Notes under the pieces: generated by a model
Database searches by the model: none
What the model was told of the DNA's origin: nothing
What the model saw: the letters and a program-made list of their open reading frames with translations, nothing else
Part shown: positions 55,793 through 64,000 of the stretch, piece after piece
Numbering within the stretch: the first letter of the stretch is position 1
How the letters are laid out: each line of letters starts with the position of its first letter
Made by a program: the position numbers and the translations under genes
Assembly (NCBI GenBank): GCA_033064195.1
Contig: JARBJD010000344.1
Location: 1-64,000, forward strand
DNA: 64,000 nucleotides
Direction of reading: 5' to 3'
DNA from: Blattamonas nauphoetae
Lineage: Eukaryota > Preaxostyla > Oxymonadida

Positions 55793-56377
55793 ATGCAACC
55801 AATTCTCAGTTGTCAATTTACGAAACACACAAGTTCTTCTTCAGTCCCAACATCAATCACCAACAATGTCATCATCGACAATAAAGGTTCGAATTCTGGA
55901 AGATCTAAGCTCGAAGATCGTAATGAACAAAGCGCTAATGTCGAACTCGATAATGTTCCAGGTGTTTATGATCCACCACTAGAGACATATCCATCAGCCC
56001 CCATTCAAAGTCGTTCTATTCCACTTCGAGAATATATTTCTAATATTTCGGCATTCAAAGATCAGTTATTACTCGTCTACAAGAATGCATTCGCTTGTGA
56101 AAAGAAACTATTGAATAATCTCATTGAACCATCGAAGAAACTGATCACGAACCAAAGTGATTTATGTGCACTGATTGCTACACTCACTGGGATTAATGAT
56201 GTGGTGATCGAACTGGATGATTTGTCTGACAAGTGCCTATGTCTGAATAAACTCCCAGTGTTTAGAACCATTTTCAAGATCCTTGTTGGTGGAAAGGATA
56301 TGAGTATTGCCTTTAATGAAGCTTACAATACTATTCTCAATTATGGCATTTCTCTCACCAAAGCGATTCCGAGATAA
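55793..56377 (+). CDS. Unrecognised virion-type protein, 194 residues
   Basis: The N-terminal third is Ser/Thr/Asn-rich and probably unstructured. From about residue 80 it is helical, with FACEKKLLNNLIEPSKKL and a segment LPVFRTIFKILVGG that could pack against a membrane or protein. No Cys/His pair typical of the capsid maturation protease was seen. Structural role inferred only from position. Confidence 0.55.
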   Translation: MQPILSCQFTKHTSSSSVPTSITNNVIIDNKGSNSGRSKLEDRNEQSANVELDNVPGVYDPPLETYPSAPIQSRSIPLREYISNISAFKDQLLLVYKNAFACEKKLLNNLIEPSKKLITNQSDLCALIATLTGINDVVIELDDLSDKCLCLNKLPVFRTIFKILVGGKDMSIAFNEAYNTILNYGISLTKAIPR

Positions 56378-56393
56378 AATTAATAATGAATTG

Positions 56394-56413
56394 TATTTTT
56401 TATTTTTACATAA
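56394..56413 (+). promoter_or_regulatory. T-rich start motif, virion-gene type
   Basis: TATTTTTTATTTTTACATAA runs directly into ATG at 56,414. This is the clearest example. Confidence 0.65.
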
Positions 56414-56710
56414 ATGGCACCAGGAAGTTTCAACAAACTCAAAAATATCGGAAAACAGTTCTTTCAATTCATCAAACCTCTAGCTCCAACATTGCTTCAA
56501 GTCGGTGGTGGATTACTCTCTCAAACGAACAGTAAATTCGGTCAAACAGCTGGAGGAATACTGAATGGATTAGGAGGAATGATGGACACTTATCAACAAA
56601 ACAAAGCAATGAATCGTGGATATGACCAGCAATATGGTCCAGAAGTCAACCAGAATCTCGGAAGGAGTGGTAGTCAGTCCCAAAATCCAATGATACAATT
56701 TCGACAATAA
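56414..56710 (+). CDS. Small amphipathic virion-type protein 1
   Basis: This is a 98-residue protein. An amphipathic N-terminal helix (FNKLKNIGKQFFQFIKPLAP) is followed by a Gly/Leu-rich hydrophobic stretch (GGGLLSQ, GGILNGLGGMM) and a Gln/Asn-rich tail. The layout recalls adenovirus protein VI-like membrane-active proteins of Polintons and related viruses; that link is inference from layout only. Confidence 0.55.
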   Translation: MAPGSFNKLKNIGKQFFQFIKPLAPTLLQVGGGLLSQTNSKFGQTAGGILNGLGGMMDTYQQNKAMNRGYDQQYGPEVNQNLGRSGSQSQNPMIQFRQ

Positions 56711-56726
56711 TAAAGTTGTATTTCAA

Positions 56727-56744
56727 TATTTTTATTTTTCATAA
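56727..56744 (+). promoter_or_regulatory. T-rich start motif, virion-gene type
   Basis: ATTTTTATTTTTCATAA runs directly into ATG at 56,745. Confidence 0.65.
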
Positions 56745-57044
56745 ATGGCACAAGGTTGGTTATCAAAATTAGCAGCAGTTGGCAAAAATATACTCAGAGT
56801 TGGAGCTCCATTTCTGAATCTAATACCCTTTGTTGGACCATTGATTTCTAAGGTCGCACAGACAGGAGTTGAGATGATTCCAGATGTGAAATCGGATCAG
56901 CAAATCCATGCAGAAAAGATGGCACAATACGAGCAAGCGATCAATGAAGGAAACACTGCAGTAGCGAACAAGCTCAGAGGAGAAATAATGAAATTAGAAG
57001 AAAAGCTGAAACCGAAAGCGAAGAAACCAAAAAAGAAAAAGTAA
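56745..57044 (+). CDS. Small amphipathic virion-type protein 2 with Lys-rich tail
   Basis: This is a 99-residue protein. It has a hydrophobic N-terminal half (ILRVGAPFLNLIPFVGPLI) that could insert into a membrane, a charged helix, and a C-terminus ending KPKAKKPKKKK that should bind nucleic acid. Together with the preceding gene it forms a pair of similar size and layout, perhaps an old duplication. Role in entry or DNA packing is inferred. Confidence 0.55.
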   Translation: MAQGWLSKLAAVGKNILRVGAPFLNLIPFVGPLISKVAQTGVEMIPDVKSDQQIHAEKMAQYEQAINEGNTAVANKLRGEIMKLEEKLKPKAKKPKKKK

Positions 57045-57064
57045 CTGTACATAAAACATTATTT

Positions 57065-57084
57065 GATTTTTTATTTTTGAATAA
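57065..57084 (+). promoter_or_regulatory. T-rich start motif, virion-gene type
   Basis: ATTTTTTATTTTTGAATAA runs directly into ATG at 57,085. Confidence 0.65.
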
Positions 57085-58966
57085 ATGAACTCGCATATAA
57101 CACATCTGACAAACAAAAGAACTGGAGCATCATCATTGACTGGAAACACCACTGGATCAATCAAGTATACAAGAGATGATATTGGTCAAATACAACAGCA
57201 ACTCATGTCCGAGCATCACATCAACTACCTTCTGAACGATGGAGCTCACAGTACTTCTATTCAGGAATTGAAACCATCAGAGAATTCACGATTCTATAAA
57301 GGACAGGAAATAATCATCCCACTGACTGGGAATCAAGACATTTGTCAAATCGATGATTCATTCATTACGTTCACCATGACAGCAACATTGAAAGTCAACA
57401 ATTGGAAGACAACTGCTGGAAATATTGGATCGTATATGAATGAGAGAGTCTTCATCTTCGTTGGACTCAAACATTCGGCATCAATCTTTCGTGACCTTAC
57501 TGTACTTCACAACAATCAGAGAATCATCAGCACAACAAACAATGATGTATCAATGGAGTCTCACATATACAACATGATAAAACCAAAGAGTCAATTAGAG
57601 AATCGAAAACATTGTCACACACCTTGGCAGAATGCATGGAATCATGATGAATCGGTTGCTGGTGTTTATATTCCTTTATCAGACTTCACAACAACATCTG
57701 GAACTGGTGTATTCAAAGACACTATCGATGTACCGATTCGTGTGTCAATTAACCTTGAAGATCTTCTCATTTTCTCAGGAATGACTGACTATCCTCGGTG
57801 TCTCTTCGGAGATCTGAAATTGAGTGTGCACATCAATGAAGATGCATTCGTTTGTTGTCCTGTTAATCCTGAACTGACTTTGAAAAATACACTCTCGAAA
57901 TTGATCAGTGACTACACAACACAGTTACCACCCATCCGAAGTTCAATTGTCTATTGTCATTCTGATCGTCCAAACTTCATTCCTAGTCTCGTCGCCTCGT
58001 GCACAAAGAACTTCGTTCAAATCGGTCAATCATTTAAAATCAAATCAGTAAAACAAGATTGTGTATATACACATCCGACTGGTATTACATCGGAACCTTG
58101 GTCTGAAGAACAATACATTTCTCTCAACATTATGGATTATCGCATTGATGACGTGTATTGCATGAGTTCTGGATACAAAATGAAAGAAATTGCGAAAGAG
58201 AATCTAGAAAATGTATCAGGATCGTCCTGGAACAATTCCAGCTGAAAAGATCTCATTCTATCCATTTCAGAAGACACCAACGGCAACAGGAATTGATTGT
58301 ACTCAGCAAATGGTTCTCGTTAATGCCAAGGATATCATGCTTCTATTCCGTCACTACGATAATGAAGTCACATGTTTCCACAATCCAATGCAGAAGAATG
58401 TCCAAGTGAATCTACTCAACAAATACTATCCAGAACAACCGACAACAACTATTGGAGCTCGTTTCTATCAGTTTGCATTGTCGACTCTCAACCTTGATTC
58501 ATACCTTACTGTTCCAGATGATTTGGAGCGATCACTTACAGATTCACTCGTTGAAGAGAAACTCACTGGTGATCAGAATTATCCCAATGAGACAATGACA
58601 AGAGTACGACCAATTCATGACAATTCTGATTTTCTTTTATGCTTCTCAACCCAGAGAAGTGGTTGCCCAACAAACTGTAATGATTCGATCAGTTCCAGAG
58701 GTCAGAATGTTCCAGTCACTTTGAGATCTCAGCCAATTTATCAAGGAGTGATTGACACGTACTATAATGTTCTTGATCCAAGTCAAAAAATTCCTGAAAG
58801 AGATGGTATGATGACAACATTTACACATCCTCCAGCGCCTATTTTAGCAACAACTGCAACAACGTGGTGGGTATTGCGATACAGCAATGGTGAACCAAAA
58901 GTTGAGTACTATCAAAATCACACACTGAAGGCGTTGCACAAGGAGCTTGGCATTTTACCACATTGA
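57085..58966 (+). pseudogene. Capsid-like protein copy 1, fossil
   Basis: This is a beta-rich protein of about 620 codons, related to the next gene along its whole length. Shared blocks are a GxEIxxPL strand near the N-terminus, a FRDLTVLHNNQ / IRDMRLVDSQG block, a YNMIKP / YHTFKS block, K-CxxxW, CLFGDLKLSVHI / SIFGNLRLRFHL and CPI/V. Size, strand content and position fit the double jelly-roll major capsid protein of Polintons. It appears broken about once. Confidence 0.6.
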
Positions 58967-58993
58967 AAAAGTACAAAAGAAAATATTGTATAT

Positions 58994-59015
58994 TGTATTT
59001 TTTATTTTTCTATAA
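58994..59015 (+). promoter_or_regulatory. T-rich start motif, virion-gene type
   Basis: TATTTTTTATTTTTCTATAA runs directly into ATG at 59,016. Confidence 0.65.
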
Positions 59016-60698
59016 ATGAGAAGTTTCAGATCTAATCAATCAAAACCAACATCGACATTAATTGAGCAAATTGAAGTGCAATCATATCTTCCGAAACAAT
59101 GGGATTCAGAGCCACACATTTATTCCATCCAAGAAGTGCATCCAACAAATCCTCCCATGCCATGCAGAATTGGAGACGAGATTGAAGTTCCATTGTGTTA
59201 TGATGGTCATGATGTGACAGAGTTTGCGAAGAGTCATTTGCGTATCGATCTCACAGTTACCGTTCCATATTCGAAACCAACGAGTGCATCTGCGCAATAT
59301 GTTGGAATGTATGGTATGTTCTACGGATTTAAATCATCATCAGATGCAATTCGAGACATGAGACTCGTCGACAGTCAAGGTAACATCATTGACAATACAC
59401 TTCAGAACAATCACATCCACGAATCATTTCTTTACCACACTTTCAAATCCCATGAAGAGAAAAATAACATGAAGCATTGCTACAGTCTTTGGGAAAATGT
59501 TCAGAGAATGGATCCAAGCGTATGTGGATACTATCATTGTCCAGTCGATGCTGCCTCTTCAAACATCACATTTACAATTCCATTGGTCATTCCATTTGTG
59601 AATCTCCTACCATTAAGTACTTTCGATCAGTATCCAAATTCCATCTTTGGCAATCTCCGATTGAGATTTCATTTAACAACTGATTCACTTGTGTATTGTC
59701 CTATTCGAGTTTCCACAATCGTAAGGAAAACACTTGAAAACAGTATTGATCAAAATCCAAGTAAATCGATATCAACTCTGTCAACTCAATCCCAAACAGA
59801 ATTAATGTACGATGGAGACTTCTCGACACTGACTCAAGAGTTTACACAAATCGGGAATCCAGTTCAACGAATTCAATATTTTCAACCGGCATCATCAGGT
59901 ACTGTGAAATATATCGCTACATCGCCAACCACTTCCACTGTTCTTTCTTCATCAGTTGATAAAGTCACTTCGATTTGCTATGGATATCAAATGACTGATG
60001 CAACAAAGCAATCTCTCTTCAACACATATTCAAAGACTCTTTATGTTCTGAAAGCAGAAAGAATTGACACACAATCATTTCAATCAAAAGCGAATGCTAT
60101 GGGAGTGAGATCAAACATCAGTATCAAACTCAACAATCTGATGAATCTAATGTGCTTATTCCCTGAAAGACCAAATGAATGTACAGTCTTCAGAAATCCT
60201 CAATATGTTGGTCACTTTGAAATGCTTGGATCCAACTTTCCCAATTTCCCAATGTCAACTATATCACCAGAGTTCTATCAAATGATGATGGTGAATGGTG
60301 ACTTCATTGGTTGTTCTGCCACGGAAGAGTTTGAGAATTCCATTTGTTCAACTCGAGTATTTCACGACAGAGGAACTGACTACAAGAGAACAAGACCAGT
60401 CACGGATGCGACTTCTTTCACATTCATGGTTCCAACAGATCGAAGTGAAATTGCTGGTGGTGAAGAAGGTATTTCGACAGCAGAATCAGTCAATATTGTC
60501 TTCAGGGGAACACCAATCAATCAAGGTGAACTCGATCAATATTTCACATCAACTCCGGAAGGTCCTCCTCCACCAATTCTAGCACTACATCAAGCTACGT
60601 ACTGGTTGTTCTGGATTGAGAATGGACAACCACGAGTGCGATATGTCATTGATCGTCGACTACAAGAAGCATATGAAGAAGTGAAGAGAGGGTATTGA
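59016..60698 (+). CDS. Capsid-like protein copy 2
   Basis: This is an open frame of 560 codons, paralogous to the preceding capsid-like gene. It has the same sequence blocks and ends in the same PPPILALHQATYWLF / PPAPILATTATTWWVL strand pair followed by a charged helix. The family would form the pseudo-hexameric capsomers of the particle. Whether one copy is the main capsid protein and the other a specialised capsomer cannot be told from sequence. Confidence 0.65.
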   Translation: MRSFRSNQSKPTSTLIEQIEVQSYLPKQWDSEPHIYSIQEVHPTNPPMPCRIGDEIEVPLCYDGHDVTEFAKSHLRIDLTVTVPYSKPTSASAQYVGMYGMFYGFKSSSDAIRDMRLVDSQGNIIDNTLQNNHIHESFLYHTFKSHEEKNNMKHCYSLWENVQRMDPSVCGYYHCPVDAASSNITFTIPLVIPFVNLLPLSTFDQYPNSIFGNLRLRFHLTTDSLVYCPIRVSTIVRKTLENSIDQNPSKSISTLSTQSQTELMYDGDFSTLTQEFTQIGNPVQRIQYFQPASSGTVKYIATSPTTSTVLSSSVDKVTSICYGYQMTDATKQSLFNTYSKTLYVLKAERIDTQSFQSKANAMGVRSNISIKLNNLMNLMCLFPERPNECTVFRNPQYVGHFEMLGSNFPNFPMSTISPEFYQMMMVNGDFIGCSATEEFENSICSTRVFHDRGTDYKRTRPVTDATSFTFMVPTDRSEIAGGEEGISTAESVNIVFRGTPINQGELDQYFTSTPEGPPPPILALHQATYWLFWIENGQPRVRYVIDRRLQEAYEEVKRGY

Positions 60699-60713
60699 AT
60701 AGAACAACTATGA

Positions 60714-60738
60714 TATTTTATTTTTGTAGAAAACAAGA
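60714..60738 (+). promoter_or_regulatory. T-rich start motif, virion-gene type
   Basis: TATTTTATTTTTGTAGAAAA precedes ATG at 60,739 by a few bases more than usual. Confidence 0.5.
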
Positions 60739-61149
60739 ATGGTCAAACGATACTTCTCAATTCAGAATTCTCACACTGCTCAACTCCCTCCTGATTTTAC
60801 CAATTCCAGAAACCAAAAAAATGTTCACTTTCTCGACTGCAAACTTATCCATGTGAGAGAAGAAATAAATGGAAACTCAACTGTCATCTCAAAAGACATT
60901 CCTCAGCACATTACAATCCATGGTGATTGGATCCAGACTGATGCATTCAATGACTCATTTGTTGCTTTCTGTAACGAACAGATTGCGAAGCGAAAGAAGT
61001 GGGAATTAAGTACTCGACAATCAATTGTGAAGATCTGGTTCAAAGACAGTTCTGGTGAATCAATAGAGATGGAAACAACCGAGACAATCAATGGAAAAAT
61101 AACCAGAGAGTATTATGAATTTCTGGTTGATCTCATGTTGGAATACTAG
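60739..61149 (+). CDS. Unrecognised virion-type protein, 136 residues
   Basis: It contains alternating strand-like segments (VHFLDCKLIHVREEI, HITIHGDW, IVKIWFKDSSGESIEMETTE), consistent with a small all-beta protein such as a single jelly-roll minor capsid protein. That is a guess from pattern and position. Its end overlaps the convergent S74 gene by 17 bp. Confidence 0.55.
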   Translation: MVKRYFSIQNSHTAQLPPDFTNSRNQKNVHFLDCKLIHVREEINGNSTVISKDIPQHITIHGDWIQTDAFNDSFVAFCNEQIAKRKKWELSTRQSIVKIWFKDSSGESIEMETTETINGKITREYYEFLVDLMLEY

Positions 61150-61678
61150 TCAGTGTATTGTATTTTTGAATCAGTTCATTTATGAGTGTCTGTTGTTGTC
61201 CGACGATAGAGGATAATTCCTGAATGGCTTTCACACAAAAGCAAGAGAGTTCTGCATAATCAACTTGAAGACAATCTGGATTAGAATCATTCACGACTTC
61301 AGGAAAGATTTCTTGGATCTGTTGTGCAATCACACCAATGTGTTTCTTCTCACTTTCCTTCTTCAGACATTCGCATTTCTCTTTGCAATTCTTCAAGTGT
61401 TCTTCATCTGTCTCATTCTCTATTTGTTTCGTCACTTTGTTGATCTTCGAGTCGAACGTGTTGAATTGGTAGCGAACAATTTCCACTTTATTCAGTTGCT
61501 CAAGAACATCTGGGTACGGCTCAATATTCCTTTTCACTCTTCTGTCTGACAGTTGAGAAAAACTTCCTGTTGTGGATATTGAAAACACTCCTGAACCAGT
61601 GTCTTCATCGTAGTAATATAATGCTGGTTTGTCACAGGGAGACCACATCACGATGCCATCACCATCAGGGCTTTCCAC
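61133..61678 (-). CDS. Peptidase S74 (intramolecular chaperone) protein
   Basis: The pattern SDRRVKRNIEP, then VRYQFN, HIGVIAQQIQEIFPE and LQVDYAELSC is the S74/endosialidase chaperone domain. In viral fibres this domain trimerises the protein and then cuts itself off. A coiled coil with NETDEEHLKNCKEKCECLKK interrupts the domain, and a second heptad helix ends the protein. Only a short beta-rich stretch precedes the domain, so the fibre part is small or lies upstream in another exon or frame. It is on the minus strand, convergent with the capsid operon-like series. Confidence 0.75.
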   Translation of the reverse strand: MESPDGDGIVMWSPCDKPALYYYDEDTGSGVFSISTTGSFSQLSDRRVKRNIEPYPDVLEQLNKVEIVRYQFNTFDSKINKVTKQIENETDEEHLKNCKEKCECLKKESEKKHIGVIAQQIQEIFPEVVNDSNPDCLQVDYAELSCFCVKAIQELSSIVGQQQTLINELIQKYNTLTSIPT

Positions 61679-61936
61679 CCATGGAGCCGACTTGCTCAGT
61701 TTGTTCAGATTTAAGATTTTTCATGTTGATATAATTCTGACGGACATTTTCCTTGGAGCCTTTGTCATAACTTCATCTTGGTGGAGAGATCCGGCTTTGA
61801 TCACATCCCCATACTTTTCTCAGATATTCCATTCTTGCTCTTTTCACATTCTAGTCACACCACAATCAGATGTAGATTCATGAAGTGATTTAAGAGAAAT
61901 TGCTGGAAAACAATGTGTGAGGAAGTGGATACGAGA
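61679..61936. other. Right flank of the Polinton-type element
   Basis: No gene and no match to the left flank were found. The element's right boundary probably lies in this stretch or is covered by the minisatellite. Confidence 0.4.
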
Positions 61937-63995
61937 AGATTGGGAGTGGGAGCGGACGGAGTCGATGATGATCGAGAGCGGGAGCGGACGGAGACGATGA
62001 CGATCGTGAGTGGAAGCGGACGGAGTCGATGATCGTGAGTGGAAGCGGACGGAGTCGACGATGATCGTGTGCGGGAGCGGACGGAGTCGACGATGATCGT
62101 GTGTGGGAGCGGACGGAGTCGATGATGATCGTGAGTGGGAGCGGACGGAGTCGATGATGATCGTGTGTGGGAGCGGACGGAGTCGATGATGATCGTGAGT
62201 GGGAGCGGACGGAGTCGATGATGATCGTGTGTGGGAGCGGACGGAGTCGATGATGATCGTGAGTGGGAGCGGACGGAGTCGATGATGATCGTGAGTGGGA
62301 GCGGACGGAGTCGATGATGATCGTGTGGGAGCGGACGGAGTCGATGATGATCGTGAGTGGGAGCGGACGGAGTCGATGATGATCGTGTGTGGGAGCGGAC
62401 GGAGTCGATGATGATCGTGAGTGGGAGCGGACGGAGTCGATGATGATCGTGAGTGGGAGCGGACGGAGTCGATGATGATCGTGAGTGGGAGCGGACGGAG
62501 TCGATGATGATCGTGTGTGGGAGCGGACGGAGTCGATGATGATCGAGTGTGGGAGCGGACGGAGACGACGACGATCGTGAGTGGGAGCGTACGGAGTCGA
62601 TGATGATCGTGAGTGGGAGCGGACGGAGACGACGACGATCGTGAGTGGGAGCGGACGGAGTCGATGATGATCGTGTGTGGGAGCGGACGGAGACGACGAC
62701 GATCGTGAGTGGGAGCGGACGGAGTCGATGATGATCGTGTGTGGGAGCGGACGGAGTCGATGATGATCGTGAGTGGGAGCGGACGGAGTCGATGATGATC
62801 GTGAGTGGGAGCGGACGGAGTCGATGATGATCGTGAGTGGGAGCGGACGGAGTCGATGATGATCGTGAGTGGGAGCGGACGGAGTCGATGATGATCGTGT
62901 GGGAGCGGACGGAGTCGATGATGATCGTGTGTGGGAGCGGACGGAGTCGATGATGATCGTGAGTGGGAGCGGACGGAGTCGATGATGATCGAGTGTGGGA
63001 GCGGACGGAGACGACGACGATCGTGAGTGGGAGCGTACGGAGTCGATGATGATCGTGAGTGGGAGCGGACGGAGACGACGACGATCGTGAGTGGGAGCGG
63101 ACGGAGTCGATGATGATCGTGTGTGGGAGCGGACGGAGACGACGACGATCGTGAGTGGGAGCGTACGGAGTCGATGATGATCGTGAGTGGGAGCGGACGG
63201 AGACGACGACGATCGTGAGTGGGAGCGGACGGAGTCGATGATGATCGTGAGTGGGAGTGGACGGAGACGACGACGATCGTGAGTGGGAGCGTACGGAGTC
63301 GATGATGATCGTGTGTGGGAGTGGACGGAGACGACGACGATCGTGAGTGGGAGCGGACGGAGTCGATGATGATCGTGAGTGGGAGTGGACGGAGTCGATG
63401 ATGATCGTGAGTGGGAGTGGACGGAGACGACGACGATCGTGAGTGGGAGCGTACGGAGTCGATGATGATCGTGAGTGGGAGCGGACGGAGACGACGACGA
63501 TCGTGAGTGGGAGCGTACGGAGTCGATGATGATCGTGAGTGGGAGCGGACGGAGACGACGACGATCGTGAGTGGGAGCGGACGGAGTCGATGATGATCGT
63601 GAGTGGGAGTGGACGGAGACGACGACGATCGTGAGTGGGAGCGGACGGAGACGACGACGATCGTGAGTGGGAGCGTACGGAGTCGATGATGATCGTGAGT
63701 GGGAGCGGACGGAGACGACGACGATCGTGAGTGGGAGCGGACGGAGTCGATGATGATCGTGAGTGGGAGTGGACGGAGACGACGACGATCGTGAGTGGGA
63801 GCGGACGGAGACGACGACGATCGTGAGTGGGAGCGTACGGAGTCGATGATGATCGTGAGTGGGAGCGGACGGAGACGACGACGATCGTGAGTGGGAGCGG
63901 ACGGAGACGACGACGATCGTGAGTGGGAGTGGACGGAGACGATGATCGTGGGTGGGAGTGGACGGGGTCGATGATCGTGGGTGGGAGATGGAGTG
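61937..63995 (+). repeat. 32-bp minisatellite, about 64 copies
   Basis: The consensus is GTGAGTGGGAGCGGACGGAG followed by TCGATGATGATC. Two main variants differ in the last 12 bases (TCGATGATGATC or ACGACGACGATC), and GTGTGTGGGAG replaces the start in some. In the right half the two variants tend to alternate, giving a 64-bp higher-order pattern. The period is not a multiple of three and the strand is strongly purine-biased, so it is not coding. The array decays at 63,930-64,000. Confidence 0.95.
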
Positions 63996-64000
63996 AGATG

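Larger units (their letters stand above)
43290..61760 (+). mobile_element. Polinton/Maverick-type element
   Basis: The set protein-primed DNA polymerase B, RVE-type integrase, A32-like packaging ATPase and jelly-roll capsid-like proteins defines the Polinton/Maverick group. The size of at least 18.4 kb fits. It is markedly AT-richer than the flanking host DNA, and its genes are packed with 35-55 bp gaps. Most frames are open, so it looks young, with about three breaks. Terminal inverted repeats and the 6-bp target duplication expected for the group were not found, so the ends given are approximate and the right part may extend past a terminal repeat I failed to see. No adenovirus-like maturation protease was recognised. 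Confidence 0.8.

Noticed and set aside
55793-56377. Adenovirus-like maturation protease
   Set aside because: No suitable His-Asp/Asn-Cys arrangement is visible.
43066-61936. Terminal inverted repeats of the Polinton-type element
   Set aside because: Comparing both flanks by eye gave no match; boundaries are left approximate.
61937-63995. CRISPR-like regular repeats
   Set aside because: Units are contiguous with no unique spacers; this is a minisatellite in a eukaryotic genome.
1-64000. Alternative genetic code with TAA/TAG read as Gln, known in some oxymonads
   Set aside because: Open frames end normally at TAA, TAG and TGA, and conserved Gln positions are not replaced by stops.
1-64000. 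tRNA or rRNA genes
   Set aside because: No cloverleaf-like box A/box B pair or rRNA core sequence was noticed.

Overview
The window is eukaryotic nuclear DNA, most likely from a metamonad flagellate of the oxymonad (Preaxostyla) type. The clues are compact genes with very short GT-AG introns (34-55 nt where I can place them), the standard stop codons, long HEAT-like proteins, tandem SPRY-like modules, a Cys-rich beta-helix surface protein, and a heavy load of mobile DNA including a Polinton/Maverick-type element. The organism call is inference; no rRNA or tRNA gene is visible.

Left part, 1-22,400: this is one broken host gene, called G2, read on the minus strand. Its intact relative G1 lies on the minus strand at about 36.2-40.7 kb. 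G2 survives as three pieces (21,627-22,400, 15,759-16,830 and 1-387). Two large blocks separate them. The first, element A (388-15,758), is a fossil with inverted ends and an internal inverted copy of its own right-end/left-end junction, which is the architecture of DIRS-like tyrosine-recombinase retroelements. A has been invaded by a 340-bp MITE inside its left end, by a 5.6-kb unit C1, and by a related element B (9,473-14,333) with the same architecture. The second block is C2 (16,831-21,626), a right-truncated copy of C1. C carries a long unrecognised coding region.

Middle part, 22,400-43,065: a small inverted repeat is followed by a minus-strand gene (23,031-28,669) made of about six or seven 748-bp SPRY-like modules arranged as a duplicated three-unit block. 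Next comes D (29,010-33,691), a 4.7-kb segment with near-identical 246-bp inverted ends enclosing a decayed beta-helix surface-protein gene. D abuts a DDE-type transposase-like gene T, then G1, then a nearly intact hAT-type transposase gene.

Right part, 43.3-61.7 kb: an AT-rich Polinton/Maverick-type element carries a protein-primed DNA polymerase, an integrase, a packaging ATPase, two tandem capsid-like genes, small virion-type proteins and a peptidase-S74 protein. It looks young, with about three breaks. Its genes sit 35-55 bp apart behind T-rich motifs that run into the start codon and resemble poxvirus late promoters. Replication-type and virion-type genes carry two different versions of this motif. 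No terminal repeats were found. The window ends in a 2-kb array of about 64 copies of a 32-bp minisatellite.
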